Source: JAAXIE01 sp965204245 (GTDB taxonomy: Bacteria > Chloroflexota > Dehalococcoidia > Lucifugimonadales > JAAXIE01). Taken from it: a stretch of DNA of 64,000 nucleotides. Below, piece by piece: positions 13,640-22,206 of this stretch (positions within the stretch are counted from its first letter, which is position 1; every line of letters starts with the position of its first letter). The DNA lies in assembly GCA_965204245.1 (NCBI GenBank), contig CBDBED010000009.1, positions 186,001-250,000 of the forward strand, given 5' to 3'. The translations under genes and the position numbers were made by a program. A model generated the notes under the pieces. The model made no database searches. It was not told the origin of the DNA and worked only from the letters and a program-made list of their open reading frames with translations.

Positions 13640-15487
13640 ATGGCGCATGCTGTGGAAATCGGTCAACGGATGAGGGTGCGGCTGGAGGGCTGGGGGCGTC
13701 TGGGAGAGGCGCTGGCACAGCACGAGGACGTGCCTCTTTTAGTGTTTGGGGGGATTGACGGGGAAGAGGTAGAGGCGGAGGTGGTGCGTCGCCACCGGCG
13801 GTATGTGGCGGCACGGGTGGTGAGGGTGATTGAGGGATCGAAACACCGGGTTGAGCCGCCGTGCCCGCATTTCGGGGCTTGCACGGGGTGCCAATGGCAG
13901 CATATCGATGAGGGGCACCAGCGGGAACTGAAGCGGCTGGCGGTGGTGGATGCGCTGGAGCGAATCGGCGGGCTGGAGGATGCCCCGGTGGCTGACATAC
14001 TGCCGGCACCAGTGCCGTTTGGATACAGGAACCATGCGCGATTTACGGTGGGCCCGCAGGGGGCGCTGGGTTATGTGAACCGGGAGAGCCGGCGGTTTGT
14101 GCCGATAGACCGGTGCATGCTGATGGATGAGGGGATCAACGGCACGCTGGCCGAGTTGCAGGGGCATTGCGCTGATACGACGCAGGTATCGGTGCGGTAT
14201 GGGACGGGGACGGGGGATGTGCTGGTGCAGCCGACGCTGAAGAACCCGGATGTGGGCATAGCCACGGGTCAGAAGCATTTCCGGGAGCGCATGGGCGGGC
14301 ATGTGTTCAGGGTGGGGTCGCCTTCCTTTTTCCAAGTGAACACGGTGCAAGCGGAACGCATGGCGGACTTGGTGCGGGAGGAGTTGGAGTTGTCGGGGGA
14401 TGAGGTGGTGGCGGATGTGTATGCGGGGGTTGGGACTTTCGCGGTATTGCTGGCGCCTTATTGCAAGCAGGTGATTGCGATTGAGGAGTCCAGCGCTGCG
14501 ATGGACGATGCGAGGGTGAACTGCGAGGGCATAGCCAATCTGGAGTTGTTGCATGCGCGGGCGGAGGATGCGCTGGCGTCGATGGAGCGCTGCCCCGATG
14601 CGGTGGTGCTGGACCCGCCACGTGCTGGGTGTCATCCGAGCATGCTGGAGTCGATGGTGAGGCTGCGGCCGAAGAAGGTGGTGTATGTTTCCTGCGACCC
14701 ATCGACGCTGGCGCGGGACCTGAAGGGACTGTGCGCGGGGGGGTTCCGGCTGCGGAAGGTGCAGCCCATCGACATGTTCCCGCAGACGCATCATGTGGAG
14801 TGTGTGGCTACGCTTGCGGGGCCGGATGAGCCCTCGGGTACGGGGCATACGACGCTGACGCTTGGTTCGGCTTCGCCGAGACGACGGGAACTGATGCAGG
14901 CACTGGGCATGGACTTCCGGGTGCAGCCGTCGTCCATAGTGGAAGACCCGCTGGAGGGTGAGGGGCCGGATGAGTTGGTGCGGAGGCTGGCCTTGGAGAA
15001 GGCGCAGGCGGTGGCGGAGCAGGTGACGGGGGGCTTGGTGATTGGGGCCGATAGCGTGGTGGTGCATGAGGGGGAGGTGTTGGGAAAGCCGGGTAGCGTG
15101 GAGGAAGCGCGGCGGATGCTGACGCGGCTCAGGGGGAATGCGCACGAAGTGTTCAGCGGTGTGGCGGTGGTGGATGCCAGTCGTGGGACGCACCTGGTGG
15201 ACAGCAAGTCCACATCGGTGGTAATGCGAGACTACTCCGATGGCGAGATGGAGGCATATATCGGGTCAGGGTCGCCGATGGACAAGGCTGGGGCGTATGG
15301 GGTGCAGGATGAGGAGTTTCATCCTGCCAGCAGGGTGGAGGGGTGTTATTCGAATGTGGTGGGGCTGCCGCTGTGCTTGCTGCTAGGTATGCTGCGGGAG
15401 ATGGGTTATGGGGGGGCGCCGCGCGTTCCGGTGTCACTCGTTCAGGGCTGCGGGGAGTGCGCCTTGTGGGGGGAGCCGCGCCCATGA
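13640..15487 (+). CDS. Fusion of 23S rRNA m5U methyltransferase (RlmD/TrmA family) with Maf nucleotide pyrophosphatase
   Basis: A 615-aa two-enzyme protein. Residues 1 to ~395 form an RlmD/RumA-type methyltransferase: TRAM-like N-terminus, iron-sulphur cysteines CPHFGACTGC (75, 81, 84), a QVN motif, SAM loop DVYAGVGTFAV near 260, DPPRAGC near 324 and the catalytic Cys in SCDPSTL near 351. From ~405 a complete Maf domain follows (LGSASPRRRELM, IGADSVVV, LGKPGS, DKAGAYGVQ), an enzyme class that hydrolyses non-canonical or modified NTPs. Both halves look intact and are continuous without a stop. The 3' end overlaps tatB by ATGA. A fusion pairing rRNA uridine methylation with UTP/m5UTP-type house-cleaning is functionally plausible but unproven. 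Confidence 0.9.
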   Translation: MAHAVEIGQRMRVRLEGWGRLGEALAQHEDVPLLVFGGIDGEEVEAEVVRRHRRYVAARVVRVIEGSKHRVEPPCPHFGACTGCQWQHIDEGHQRELKRLAVVDALERIGGLEDAPVADILPAPVPFGYRNHARFTVGPQGALGYVNRESRRFVPIDRCMLMDEGINGTLAELQGHCADTTQVSVRYGTGTGDVLVQPTLKNPDVGIATGQKHFRERMGGHVFRVGSPSFFQVNTVQAERMADLVREELELSGDEVVADVYAGVGTFAVLLAPYCKQVIAIEESSAAMDDARVNCEGIANLELLHARAEDALASMERCPDAVVLDPPRAGCHPSMLESMVRLRPKKVVYVSCDPSTLARDLKGLCAGGFRLRKVQPIDMFPQTHHVECVATLAGPDEPSGTGHTTLTLGSASPRRRELMQALGMDFRVQPSSIVEDPLEGEGPDELVRRLALEKAQAVAEQVTGGLVIGADSVVVHEGEVLGKPGSVEEARRMLTRLRGNAHEVFSGVAVVDASRGTHLVDSKSTSVVMRDYSDGEMEAYIGSGSPMDKAGAYGVQDEEFHPASRVEGCYSNVVGLPLCLLLGMLREMGYGGAPRVPVSLVQGCGECALWGEPRP

Positions 15488-15720
15488 TGGGTCTCGGGTT
15501 CTTGGAGTTGCTGGTCATTGTGCTGGTGGCGGTGCTTGTGCTGGGGCCGGCCAAGGCAATCGACATGGCACGGAGCGCGGGCAAGATGGTGGGGGAGGTG
15601 CGCCGGTCGTTCACTGATTTGTCATCGACTTTGGAGCCGAGCAAGTGGGACGAGCCCGTGGAGCCCCGAGACGGGGGCCGGAAGACGGAGGCCAACCCGG
15701 ACGACAAGGGCCAGAGCTGA
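15484..15720 (+). CDS. tatB: Sec-independent translocase TatA/TatB-family subunit (TatB-like)
   Basis: A 78-aa Tat pore/receptor subunit. One N-terminal membrane helix (FLELLVIVLVAVLVLGPAKA) has the Glu found in TatB-type proteins, followed by the hinge Gly-Pro, an amphipathic helix and a charged tail. The start ATG overlaps the upstream TGA (ATGA) and the stop overlaps tatC (TGATG), so translation of the three genes is coupled. TatB rather than TatA is inferred from the FLELLVI helix and adjacency to tatC; a separate TatA is at 16.5 kb. Confidence 0.85.
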   Translation: MMGLGFLELLVIVLVAVLVLGPAKAIDMARSAGKMVGEVRRSFTDLSSTLEPSKWDEPVEPRDGGRKTEANPDDKGQS

Positions 15721-16466
15721 TGGAACGGCAGCTTTCTGTTCGCCAGCACCTGCGGGAGTTGCGCAGGCGCCTCCTTCTCTCTTGCCTCGCAGTATTGATT
15801 GGCGCGATGGCGGGGTTCTATTTCCACGAGACGCTGATAGAGCTGTTGAAGCAGCCCGGTGGGTTGAACGAACCCGGCGCCGCAGAACTCCAAGCAATCT
15901 CCATCACCGAGAACCTAAGCGTGACCGTAAAAGTCAGCTTGGTGGCTGGCTTAGTGCTGGCCTTCCCAATAGTGCTGTACCAAGTCGTGAGATTCGTCGC
16001 GCCGGGGCTGACGGGCCGAGAGCTACGGTACCTGCTGGCCTTCCTTCCAGCGAGCCTACTATTCTTTGCTGGAGGATGCGCGTTCGGCTATTTCGTACTG
16101 CTACCCAAAGCCCTTGATTTCCTGTTGGAATGGGGTAGCAGCTTCGCTACGGTCGAGCCGAGGATTAGCAACTACATCAACACCACTGTGATGCTGGTGT
16201 TCTGGATGGGCGTGGTATTCGAGACCCCGTTGGTGATGTTCTTGCTGGCGAAGCTGGGCATCGTAACGGCGCGCACGTACGCGAGATTTCGACGTTACTG
16301 GTTGGTGGTAGCGTTCATTCTCGCGGCGCTGATTACGCCGACGGTGGACCCGATGAACCAAGCACTGGTGGCGGCGCCACTGATCGTGATGTATGAACTT
16401 GGAGTGCTACTAGCTCGACTGGCAGGCCGTGGCAAGGCTGCCGCACCTGTCCGCGCCGGGACATAG
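15720..16466 (+). CDS. tatC: Twin-arginine translocase subunit TatC
   Basis: A 248-aa polytopic membrane protein, core of the Tat translocon. The N-terminus SVRQHLRELRRRLL carries the conserved HL.ELR motif that binds twin-arginine signals; about six hydrophobic segments follow, including the FVAPGL segment and ALITPTVDPMNQ before the last helix. The start codon overlaps the tatB stop. A likely client in the window is the carbonic anhydrase at 62.1 kb, which has an RRQFLR signal. Confidence 0.95.
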   Translation: MERQLSVRQHLRELRRRLLLSCLAVLIGAMAGFYFHETLIELLKQPGGLNEPGAAELQAISITENLSVTVKVSLVAGLVLAFPIVLYQVVRFVAPGLTGRELRYLLAFLPASLLFFAGGCAFGYFVLLPKALDFLLEWGSSFATVEPRISNYINTTVMLVFWMGVVFETPLVMFLLAKLGIVTARTYARFRRYWLVVAFILAALITPTVDPMNQALVAAPLIVMYELGVLLARLAGRGKAAAPVRAGT

Positions 16467-16472
16467 GTGCAT

Positions 16473-16682
16473 CTAGCGTTCGGTGCCTTTGCCTACAGAG
16501 GCGTTTTCGCTTTCACTCTTGTCCGGTTCCTGGTCTTCCTCGCCGGTGACGGCCCTCTTGAACGCACGCATGCTGGCACCGAGTGACTTGCCGACTTGGG
16601 GGAGGCGCGTCGCCCCAAACAGCAAGAGAAGGACGGCCAATATGATGAGTAACTCTGTTATCCCAAACGGCCCGATGCGCAT
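16473..16682 (-). CDS. tatA: Twin-arginine translocase subunit TatA
   Basis: A 69-aa pore-forming Tat subunit: IGPFGITELLIILAVLLLLFG membrane helix, then the FGATRLPQVGKSLGASMRAFK amphipathic helix and an acidic tail. FG followed by a short basic helix is typical of TatA. The start at 16682 is preceded by AGGGGGTG. It is encoded convergently with tatC, 6 bp apart, so its expression is separate from tatBC. Confidence 0.92.
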   Translation of the reverse strand: MRIGPFGITELLIILAVLLLLFGATRLPQVGKSLGASMRAFKRAVTGEEDQEPDKSESENASVGKGTER

Positions 16683-16783
16683 GAGGCACCCCCTAGCTTG
16701 GGTCAATGATAGCCTGATGGCGTGATTGTTATCAAGTTTTTGGTGAGGGTTTGGCCGTCAGTCGTACCTGCGGTGGGGCCGTG

Positions 16784-16792
16784 TGCTAGAAT
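16784..16792 (+). promoter_or_regulatory. Extended -10 of the metG promoter
   Basis: TGCTAGAAT, 38 bp before the metG ATG. No good -35 hexamer lies 17 bp upstream, which is tolerated with an extended -10. Confidence 0.4.
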
Positions 16793-16829
16793 GGCTGGAC
16801 GTTTCGACTCGTTTCTGGGGACCGGCTGA

Positions 16830-18515
16830 ATGTCCGAACATATACTCGTGGCCGTGGCTTGGCCTTATGCCAACGGCTCGCTGCATCTGGGACACCTTGC
16901 TGGCTGCTATCTACCGGCGGATATCTTTGCCCGGTATCACCGGGCAAAGGGCGACCATGTACTGATGGTGTCGGGCAGCGACCAGCATGGAACGCCGGTC
17001 ACGATACGGGCGGAGCAGGAGGGGCTTACTCCGCAGGCGGTGGTGGCGAAGTACCACGAGGACTTCTTGGATTCGTGGCAGCGGATGGGTATCAGCTTCG
17101 ATTTGTTCACCAGTACGGGGACGGACAATCACCGGCAGGTGTCGCAGGACTTTTTCCTGAACCTGCTGGAGAAGGGGCTCATCTACAAGGACACGATGCT
17201 CCTGCCCTATTGCGCTGATTGCAGGCGGTTTCTGCCGGACAGGTATGTGGAGGGGACGTGCCCCCATTGCGGGAACGTGCGGGCGCGGGGAGACCAGTGC
17301 GATGAGTGCGGGCGAACCTTGGACCCGCAGGACTTGGTGGACCCCAAGTGCAGGCTTTCGGGGACCACGCCGAGCTTCCAGAACTCTGACCATTTCTTCC
17401 TGAGGCTCAGCGCGTTTCGTGACCGGTTGCTGGAATGGCTACAGGATAAGGAGTACTGGCGTCCGAATGTGCTGAACTTCACCAAGCGGTATCTGGAGGA
17501 GGCGCTGCTGGACCGGGCTATCACACGGGACATCACGTGGGGCGTGCCGGTGCCGCTGGATGATTATGACGACAAGCGGATATACGTCTGGTTCGAGGCG
17601 GTGATCGGGTATTTGTCGGCGTCGGTGCAGTGGGCGTCGGACCGGGGCGAACCGGAGGCTTGGAAGGAGTGGTGGCACAACCCGGAGGCCAAGCCCTTCT
17701 ATTTCATCGGCAAGGACAACATACCGTTCCACACGATGATCTGGCCTGCGATGCTGATGGGGTATGAGGGATTCAACCTGCCTTATGATGTGCCTGCGAA
17801 TGAGTTTTTGAGCCTGGAGGGGAGGCAGTTTTCCACGAGCCAGAACTGGGCGTTGTGGCTGCCGGACTATCTGGACAGGTATGACCCGGACCCTTTGCGC
17901 TTCTATTTGAGCATGAGCATGCCTGAATCGGGGGATACGGACTTCTCTTGGGGCGAATTCGTGCGGCGGAACAACTCGGAGCTTGTGGGGACGTTCGGGA
18001 ATCTGGTGCAGAGGGTGCTGACCATTACCTACCGCAACTTCGATGGGAAGGTGCCCGAGCCAGGGGAGTTGGACGAGGATGGCGAGGGGCTGCTGAAGAA
18101 GTGCGCTGTTGCGCTGGAGGATGTGGGGCACAGCTTGGCGACATGCCGCTTCCGTCTCGGACTGACGCAGGCGATGGCTCTGGCGCAAGAGGCCAACCGT
18201 TATCTTGATGCCAAGGCACCGTGGGTAAGCATCAAGACGGACCGGGAGGCGACGGCAACGACATTGTGGGTGGCTATGTCGACCATCAACTGCCTCAAAG
18301 TGCTGATGGGGCCTTACATACCGTTCAGCGCACAGAAGCTGCATTGGATGCTGGGGTATGAGGGCGATGTGGGCGAGTGTGGGTGGAATTGGGGCGGCAC
18401 GACGGAGCAATTGCCGCCGGGACAAGCGATGGAGCGGCCGCAACCGCTGTTTATAAAGCTGGACGACGGTGTGGCGGAAGAAGAGACCTCCCGTTTAGTC
18501 GGCGCCCGAGGATAG
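16830..18515 (+). CDS. metG: Methionyl-tRNA synthetase with FSTS in place of KMSKS
   Basis: A 561-aa class I synthetase charging initiator and elongator tRNA-Met. It has the HIGH signature as HLGH (residues 19-22) and a zinc-knuckle region with two CxxC pairs (CADC, CPHC, CDEC near residues 130-160). The KMSKS loop reads GRQFSTSQN near residue 333, the variant seen in archaeal/MetG1-type enzymes. The alpha-helical anticodon domain follows, and there is no C-terminal EMAP/Trbp111 domain. The polyprenyl synthase follows after 5 bp, suggesting an operon. Confidence 0.95.
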   Translation: MSEHILVAVAWPYANGSLHLGHLAGCYLPADIFARYHRAKGDHVLMVSGSDQHGTPVTIRAEQEGLTPQAVVAKYHEDFLDSWQRMGISFDLFTSTGTDNHRQVSQDFFLNLLEKGLIYKDTMLLPYCADCRRFLPDRYVEGTCPHCGNVRARGDQCDECGRTLDPQDLVDPKCRLSGTTPSFQNSDHFFLRLSAFRDRLLEWLQDKEYWRPNVLNFTKRYLEEALLDRAITRDITWGVPVPLDDYDDKRIYVWFEAVIGYLSASVQWASDRGEPEAWKEWWHNPEAKPFYFIGKDNIPFHTMIWPAMLMGYEGFNLPYDVPANEFLSLEGRQFSTSQNWALWLPDYLDRYDPDPLRFYLSMSMPESGDTDFSWGEFVRRNNSELVGTFGNLVQRVLTITYRNFDGKVPEPGELDEDGEGLLKKCAVALEDVGHSLATCRFRLGLTQAMALAQEANRYLDAKAPWVSIKTDREATATTLWVAMSTINCLKVLMGPYIPFSAQKLHWMLGYEGDVGECGWNWGGTTEQLPPGQAMERPQPLFIKLDDGVAEEETSRLVGARG

Positions 18516-18520
18516 GGACG

Positions 18521-19504
18521 TTGCAAGAAGGGGCCGACCCCACCGCCACTTCAATTTACCTGCCCGTAACGAACGAGCTTGCACAGGTTGAGGAGCACCT
18601 ACACCGTATTTCCAAGGAGGGTGTGGGCGATCTCGCCAACATGCTGGACTATGTGGTGAGCACGGGGGGCAAGCGGGTGCGGCCTGCCATCACGTTGCTG
18701 GCATCCCGGTTTTATGGCACGGACTACACCCTGCCGGTCATCATGGCCACTGCGGTGGAGTTGCTGCATGTGGCTACGCTGATTCATGACGATACGGTGG
18801 ACAACTCGTCGCTGCGTCGTGGCAAGGCGACGGTGGGGAGCCTGTGGGGGCGGAATGCGGCCGTGCTGTTGGGTGATTATGTTTTTGCCACATCGGCTAC
18901 ATTCGTCTGCGACACTGGGAACGTGAGGGCCATACGACGGTTCTCCGAGACCATCATGGACCTATCGAGTGGGGAGTTGCTGGAGTATTTCAACACGTAT
19001 AACTGGCAGCAGCGGGAGGAGGACTACTGCAACCGGATTTATCGCAAGACGGCGTCGCTGTTTTCCACGGCTGCGGAGACGGGGGCGCTGCTGAGCGGGG
19101 CGCCGGAGCCAGCGGTGCAGGCGTTGAAGGACTACGGGCACCACATTGGGATGGCCTTCCAGATCGTGGACGACATCCTGGATGTATTGGGCTCCACGGA
19201 TGAAATCGGGAAGCCGGTGGGGCATGACTTGTTGCAGGGTGTGCTGACACTGCCCACTATCAGGCTGATTGAGCGTTATCCTGAGGACAATCCGGTGAAG
19301 GCGCTGTTCCAAGAGGGCAACACCGACGGGCACTTGGACAGGGCGCTGGAAATGATGCGCAATTCGGGGATCGTGGAGGAGTGCTACGGGGTGGTGCGGG
19401 ACTATTGCAGCAAGGCCAGCCATGATCTGAAGGCACTGGAGGACGGGCCGGCGCGGAGGCCGCTGATGGATTTGGCTTTTTATGTGATGGAGCGGACTCG
19501 GTAG
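18521..19504 (+). CDS. Trans-isoprenyl diphosphate (polyprenyl) synthase
   Basis: A 327-aa chain-elongating prenyltransferase joining IPP to allylic diphosphates, probably for quinone side chains or lipid carriers. It has GGKRVRP (IPP binding), the first Asp-rich motif DDTVD in LIHDDTVDNSSLRRG, and the second motif DDILD in FQIVDDILD. The start is TTG at 18521, just after the metG stop and preceded by GAGGATAGGG; the frame is open further upstream inside metG, but that part is not family-like. Product chain length cannot be read from sequence alone; large residues before the first Asp-rich motif are absent, which fits a long-chain product. Confidence 0.9.
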   Translation: MQEGADPTATSIYLPVTNELAQVEEHLHRISKEGVGDLANMLDYVVSTGGKRVRPAITLLASRFYGTDYTLPVIMATAVELLHVATLIHDDTVDNSSLRRGKATVGSLWGRNAAVLLGDYVFATSATFVCDTGNVRAIRRFSETIMDLSSGELLEYFNTYNWQQREEDYCNRIYRKTASLFSTAAETGALLSGAPEPAVQALKDYGHHIGMAFQIVDDILDVLGSTDEIGKPVGHDLLQGVLTLPTIRLIERYPEDNPVKALFQEGNTDGHLDRALEMMRNSGIVEECYGVVRDYCSKASHDLKALEDGPARRPLMDLAFYVMERTR

Positions 19505-19577
19505 GGGAAGCTAGGAGACAGGATTGCCTGGCAACCAATACCCTTCTGCGTTCTTTGAAGTATAGGACCCATTCATA

Positions 19578-19907
19578 TTGATCTATGTGAGCCAGTCACT
19601 GGTCGAAAGGGAGAATGTCTACGAAGCCGTTCGGTACGCATGGAGAGTCAACCGAAAACGGGCAGAGAAATACGACCTAGTGCTCGCCCACTCAGCAGAG
19701 GGAAAAGTAATTGGAGCGTTCGTCCCTGAAAGATGGCTCTCCGCCACTCCTGACACTTTTGCGGGTCATCACCCGCAGCGCGAAGGACGCTACGGGTTCG
19801 AGGGCAGACCCGCACCAACCCATTTACAGGAGAGATACGTCGGCAAGCGTGTCCCTGACCAATACCGAGGGCGGCAAAATCCCATACAGTATTGCGACCC
19901 GCCGTAG
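19578..19907 (+). CDS. Conserved-looking hypothetical protein
   Basis: A 109-aa soluble protein. Residues 1-55 look like an alpha-beta unit (VYEAVRYAWRVNRKRAEKYDLVLAHSAEGKVIGAFVPERW), followed by GRYGFEGRPAP and a C-terminal YVGKRVPDQYRGRQNPIQY. The layout resembles small uncharacterised proteins found in many genomes, but I cannot name the family. The start is TTG at 19578 with no strong ribosome binding site, so it is uncertain. The DNA is less GC-rich than the flanks. Confidence 0.6.
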   Translation: MIYVSQSLVERENVYEAVRYAWRVNRKRAEKYDLVLAHSAEGKVIGAFVPERWLSATPDTFAGHHPQREGRYGFEGRPAPTHLQERYVGKRVPDQYRGRQNPIQYCDPP

Positions 19908-19929
19908 TGGTGGCTCCAGCAGCGTACTG

Positions 19930-21447
19930 CTAGCGTTCCCAGACGATTTGTCCGCCTACTAATGTCATCATGACCTCTGCTAACTCGTTGGTCGGGTCGG
20001 TTGAGAGCAGCACTAGGTCTGCCAGTTTGCCGGGTTCGATAGTGCCTTTGTGTTTTTCCTGGAAGGAGGCGTATGCGCCGCCGATGGTCTCCATTCGCAG
20101 GGCTTCGTGGGGTGATAGGGCTTGGTTGGGGTTGAAGGGCGTGTCTTGGGTGGTGAGGCGGTCGGCTGCGGATCTGATGGAACGGAGGGGGTCGGGGGTG
20201 GCGACGGGGGCGTCGGAGCCGGAGGCGAGGGGGATGCCTTGCTGTTGGAGGCGTTTCAAGGGGTAGAGGTGGGGATGGATGTCGCTTGGGGTTAGGGCTA
20301 GGTACTTATCACCGTAGGCGTGGGTGAAGGCGGGTTGGGTTACGACCATGGCGCGGGCTTCCGCGAGGGTGTGCGCTAATGCGGGCGGGCACTCGCAGCA
20401 GTGTTCGATGCGGTGACGGGCGTTGGGGCGGGGCCACTGTCGCTGGGCTTGGAGCAGGCATGATGCGGCCAGTTCAACGGCCTCCTGCTCGACGGCATGG
20501 ATGGCAAGCTGATAACCGGCTTTGTGGACGCGTTCCACGATGTGGAGAAGTTCTTCGGGTTCGGGTTGGGGGGTGCCGGTGGTGAAGGAGAGCATCACTT
20601 TAACCGCGCCCAATGAGGCGTCGTGGTTGGTGGCGTCGGGAGTCAGGGCTTCTTCTTGGAAAGCGTCCAAGTGGTATGCGCCTCGCATTACGGAAAGACG
20701 GGGGGTGAGGCTGCCGTCTTCTTTCAGCTTTCTCAGGGTATGCCAGCGGCCGGGGTCGTTGTCTGCGCCAGCGTCCTGGACTGAGGTGATGCCGTGGGAG
20801 AGGAGTTGTTGATTGGCGAGGGATATTGCCTGCTGGCGTTGGGTGTCATCCGTGGCGGCGAGGGGGCGCAGGTGACGGGACATTTCGAACAGGAGGCCGG
20901 TGGGTTCGTTGGTTGCTTGGTCGCGGTCGATGATGCCGTCGATGGGGTCTGGAGTGTCGCGGGTGATGCCGAGGAGTGTCAGGGCTGGGCTGTTGAGGAC
21001 GGAGGCGTGGCCCGTGCGGTGGTCGAGGCGCACTGGGTGGGTCGTGGTGGCGGCATCGAGGTCCCGGCGGTTGGGGTGGCGGCCTTCCTTGAGGTAGAAC
21101 TCATCGTAGCCGAAGGCGCGGATGCAGTTGCCTTGGGGAGTTGTGGCGGCCCGCTGCTTGAGGGCAGTGGTTATGCCGGATATGGAGTCGACGCGTCCGG
21201 GGCGGCAGTCGAGTTGCATGAGGCTGGAGGCGTAGGCGAGGAGGTGGATGTGGGCGTCGTGGAAGCCGGGAGTCAGGGTCATTCCCTGGCAGTCGATGCG
21301 CTGGATGCTGGCTTGGGGGAGGTCGCGTAGCTGTTCGCTGTTCCCGACGGAGGCGATGCGGTCGTTGCTGATGGCCACGTACCAAGCGGTGGGTTGGCGT
21401 GGGTCCATGGTCAGGACTCTTGCGTTTTCGAGGAGCAGGGTTGTCAC
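19930..21447 (-). CDS. YtcJ-like amidohydrolase
   Basis: A 505-aa amidohydrolase-superfamily protein of the YtcJ/AepA type. N-terminal strands LLLENARVLTMDP lead to TPGFHDAHIHL (HxH near residues 65-67). YGDKYLALTPSDI, LASGSDAPVATPDPLRSI (catalytic Asp) and the terminal GTIEPGKLADLVLLS complete the fold. The family deacylates or hydrolyses N-acyl or amide substrates; the substrate here is unknown. It is divergent from the HAD gene at 21523. Confidence 0.9.
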   Translation of the reverse strand: MTTLLLENARVLTMDPRQPTAWYVAISNDRIASVGNSEQLRDLPQASIQRIDCQGMTLTPGFHDAHIHLLAYASSLMQLDCRPGRVDSISGITTALKQRAATTPQGNCIRAFGYDEFYLKEGRHPNRRDLDAATTTHPVRLDHRTGHASVLNSPALTLLGITRDTPDPIDGIIDRDQATNEPTGLLFEMSRHLRPLAATDDTQRQQAISLANQQLLSHGITSVQDAGADNDPGRWHTLRKLKEDGSLTPRLSVMRGAYHLDAFQEEALTPDATNHDASLGAVKVMLSFTTGTPQPEPEELLHIVERVHKAGYQLAIHAVEQEAVELAASCLLQAQRQWPRPNARHRIEHCCECPPALAHTLAEARAMVVTQPAFTHAYGDKYLALTPSDIHPHLYPLKRLQQQGIPLASGSDAPVATPDPLRSIRSAADRLTTQDTPFNPNQALSPHEALRMETIGGAYASFQEKHKGTIEPGKLADLVLLSTDPTNELAEVMMTLVGGQIVWER

Positions 21448-21501
21448 AGGAACATCCGAAGGCTTGAGAGCTAAGGCGTATATGAGTGACAGTCTCAGCC
21501 G

Positions 21502-21507
21502 TATAAT
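21502..21507 (+). promoter_or_regulatory. Perfect -10 hexamer before the HAD gene
   Basis: TATAAT at 21502-21507, 15 bp before the GTG at 21523. No convincing -35 is present. It would leave a leader of under 10 nt. Confidence 0.35.
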
Positions 21508-21522
21508 GGGATTAGGTGAACT

Positions 21523-22206
21523 GTGAACAAGTATAAGCTAATCGTATTCGACTGGGACCAGACGCTCTGGAACAGTTGGGACCTGCATGTGACAGGGGTC
21601 TGGCATGCAGCGGACAGCTTGGGACTACCCCGGCCCCCCGTGGAGGAGATTGCGCCGCATTACTCCATGCCCATCATCAACCACATCGGGGAGATGTTCC
21701 CGGAGAACACGCAGGACGTCTATGACCTGTACCAAGAGTTCTACAGGGCGCAGATGTTCAAGCTGGGGCATTTGTATGACGGGGTTTTTGAAGCGCTTTT
21801 TTGGATGAAGGGACAGGGATTCACGCTGGCCGTGATGTCGGACAAGCGGGGCAGGTATGGGGCGCAGGAGGCTGCGGACAGCAAGGTAACGGAGTTGTTC
21901 GACAGTCTGCATTTCCGGGAAGAGGACGGCATCTACAAGCCTGATGCGCGGCGTCTGCAAGTGATACTGGATGAGCTAGGCGTGCCTGCCGGAGATACCC
22001 TGGTGGTGGGGGACAGTCACGTGGACATAGAGTGCGCCCATAATGCGGGGGCCACAGGGGCAGCGGCTTTGTGGGGGTCGGTGAACTCCAAGGCGACGCT
22101 AGAGCAGAAGCCGAAGTATGTGTGGAATAGCGTTGGGGAGATGCTGGAGGCGTTTGGAGCAGAGCCGCTAGCCCAGCCTCCAGCTAGTGCCCTCGGTAGC
22201 CGCTAG
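21523..22206 (+). CDS. HAD-superfamily hydrolase
   Basis: A 227-aa haloacid-dehalogenase-fold phosphatase. Motif I is FDWDQT (Asp10 nucleophile, Asp12), followed by a helical cap. Motif II is AVMSDKRG, the motif III Lys lies in IYKPDARR, and motif IV is VVGDSHVDIE. The usual DxDGT is DWDQT here, which keeps both Asp residues. It starts at GTG. The last 39 bp overlap the convergent inositol-monophosphatase gene. It is probably a phosphoglycolate-phosphatase-like enzyme; the exact substrate is unknown. Confidence 0.88.
   Translation: MNKYKLIVFDWDQTLWNSWDLHVTGVWHAADSLGLPRPPVEEIAPHYSMPIINHIGEMFPENTQDVYDLYQEFYRAQMFKLGHLYDGVFEALFWMKGQGFTLAVMSDKRGRYGAQEAADSKVTELFDSLHFREEDGIYKPDARRLQVILDELGVPAGDTLVVGDSHVDIECAHNAGATGAAALWGSVNSKATLEQKPKYVWNSVGEMLEAFGAEPLAQPPASALGSR

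Noticed and set aside
13739..15193. 484-codon minus-strand frame opposite the RlmD-Maf gene
   Set aside because: Shadow frame of high-GC coding DNA; His/Arg/Pro-rich with no recognisable domain, while the plus strand has all catalytic motifs.
17439..18443. 334-codon minus-strand frame opposite metG
   Set aside because: Shadow of metG with composition typical of antisense GC-rich frames.
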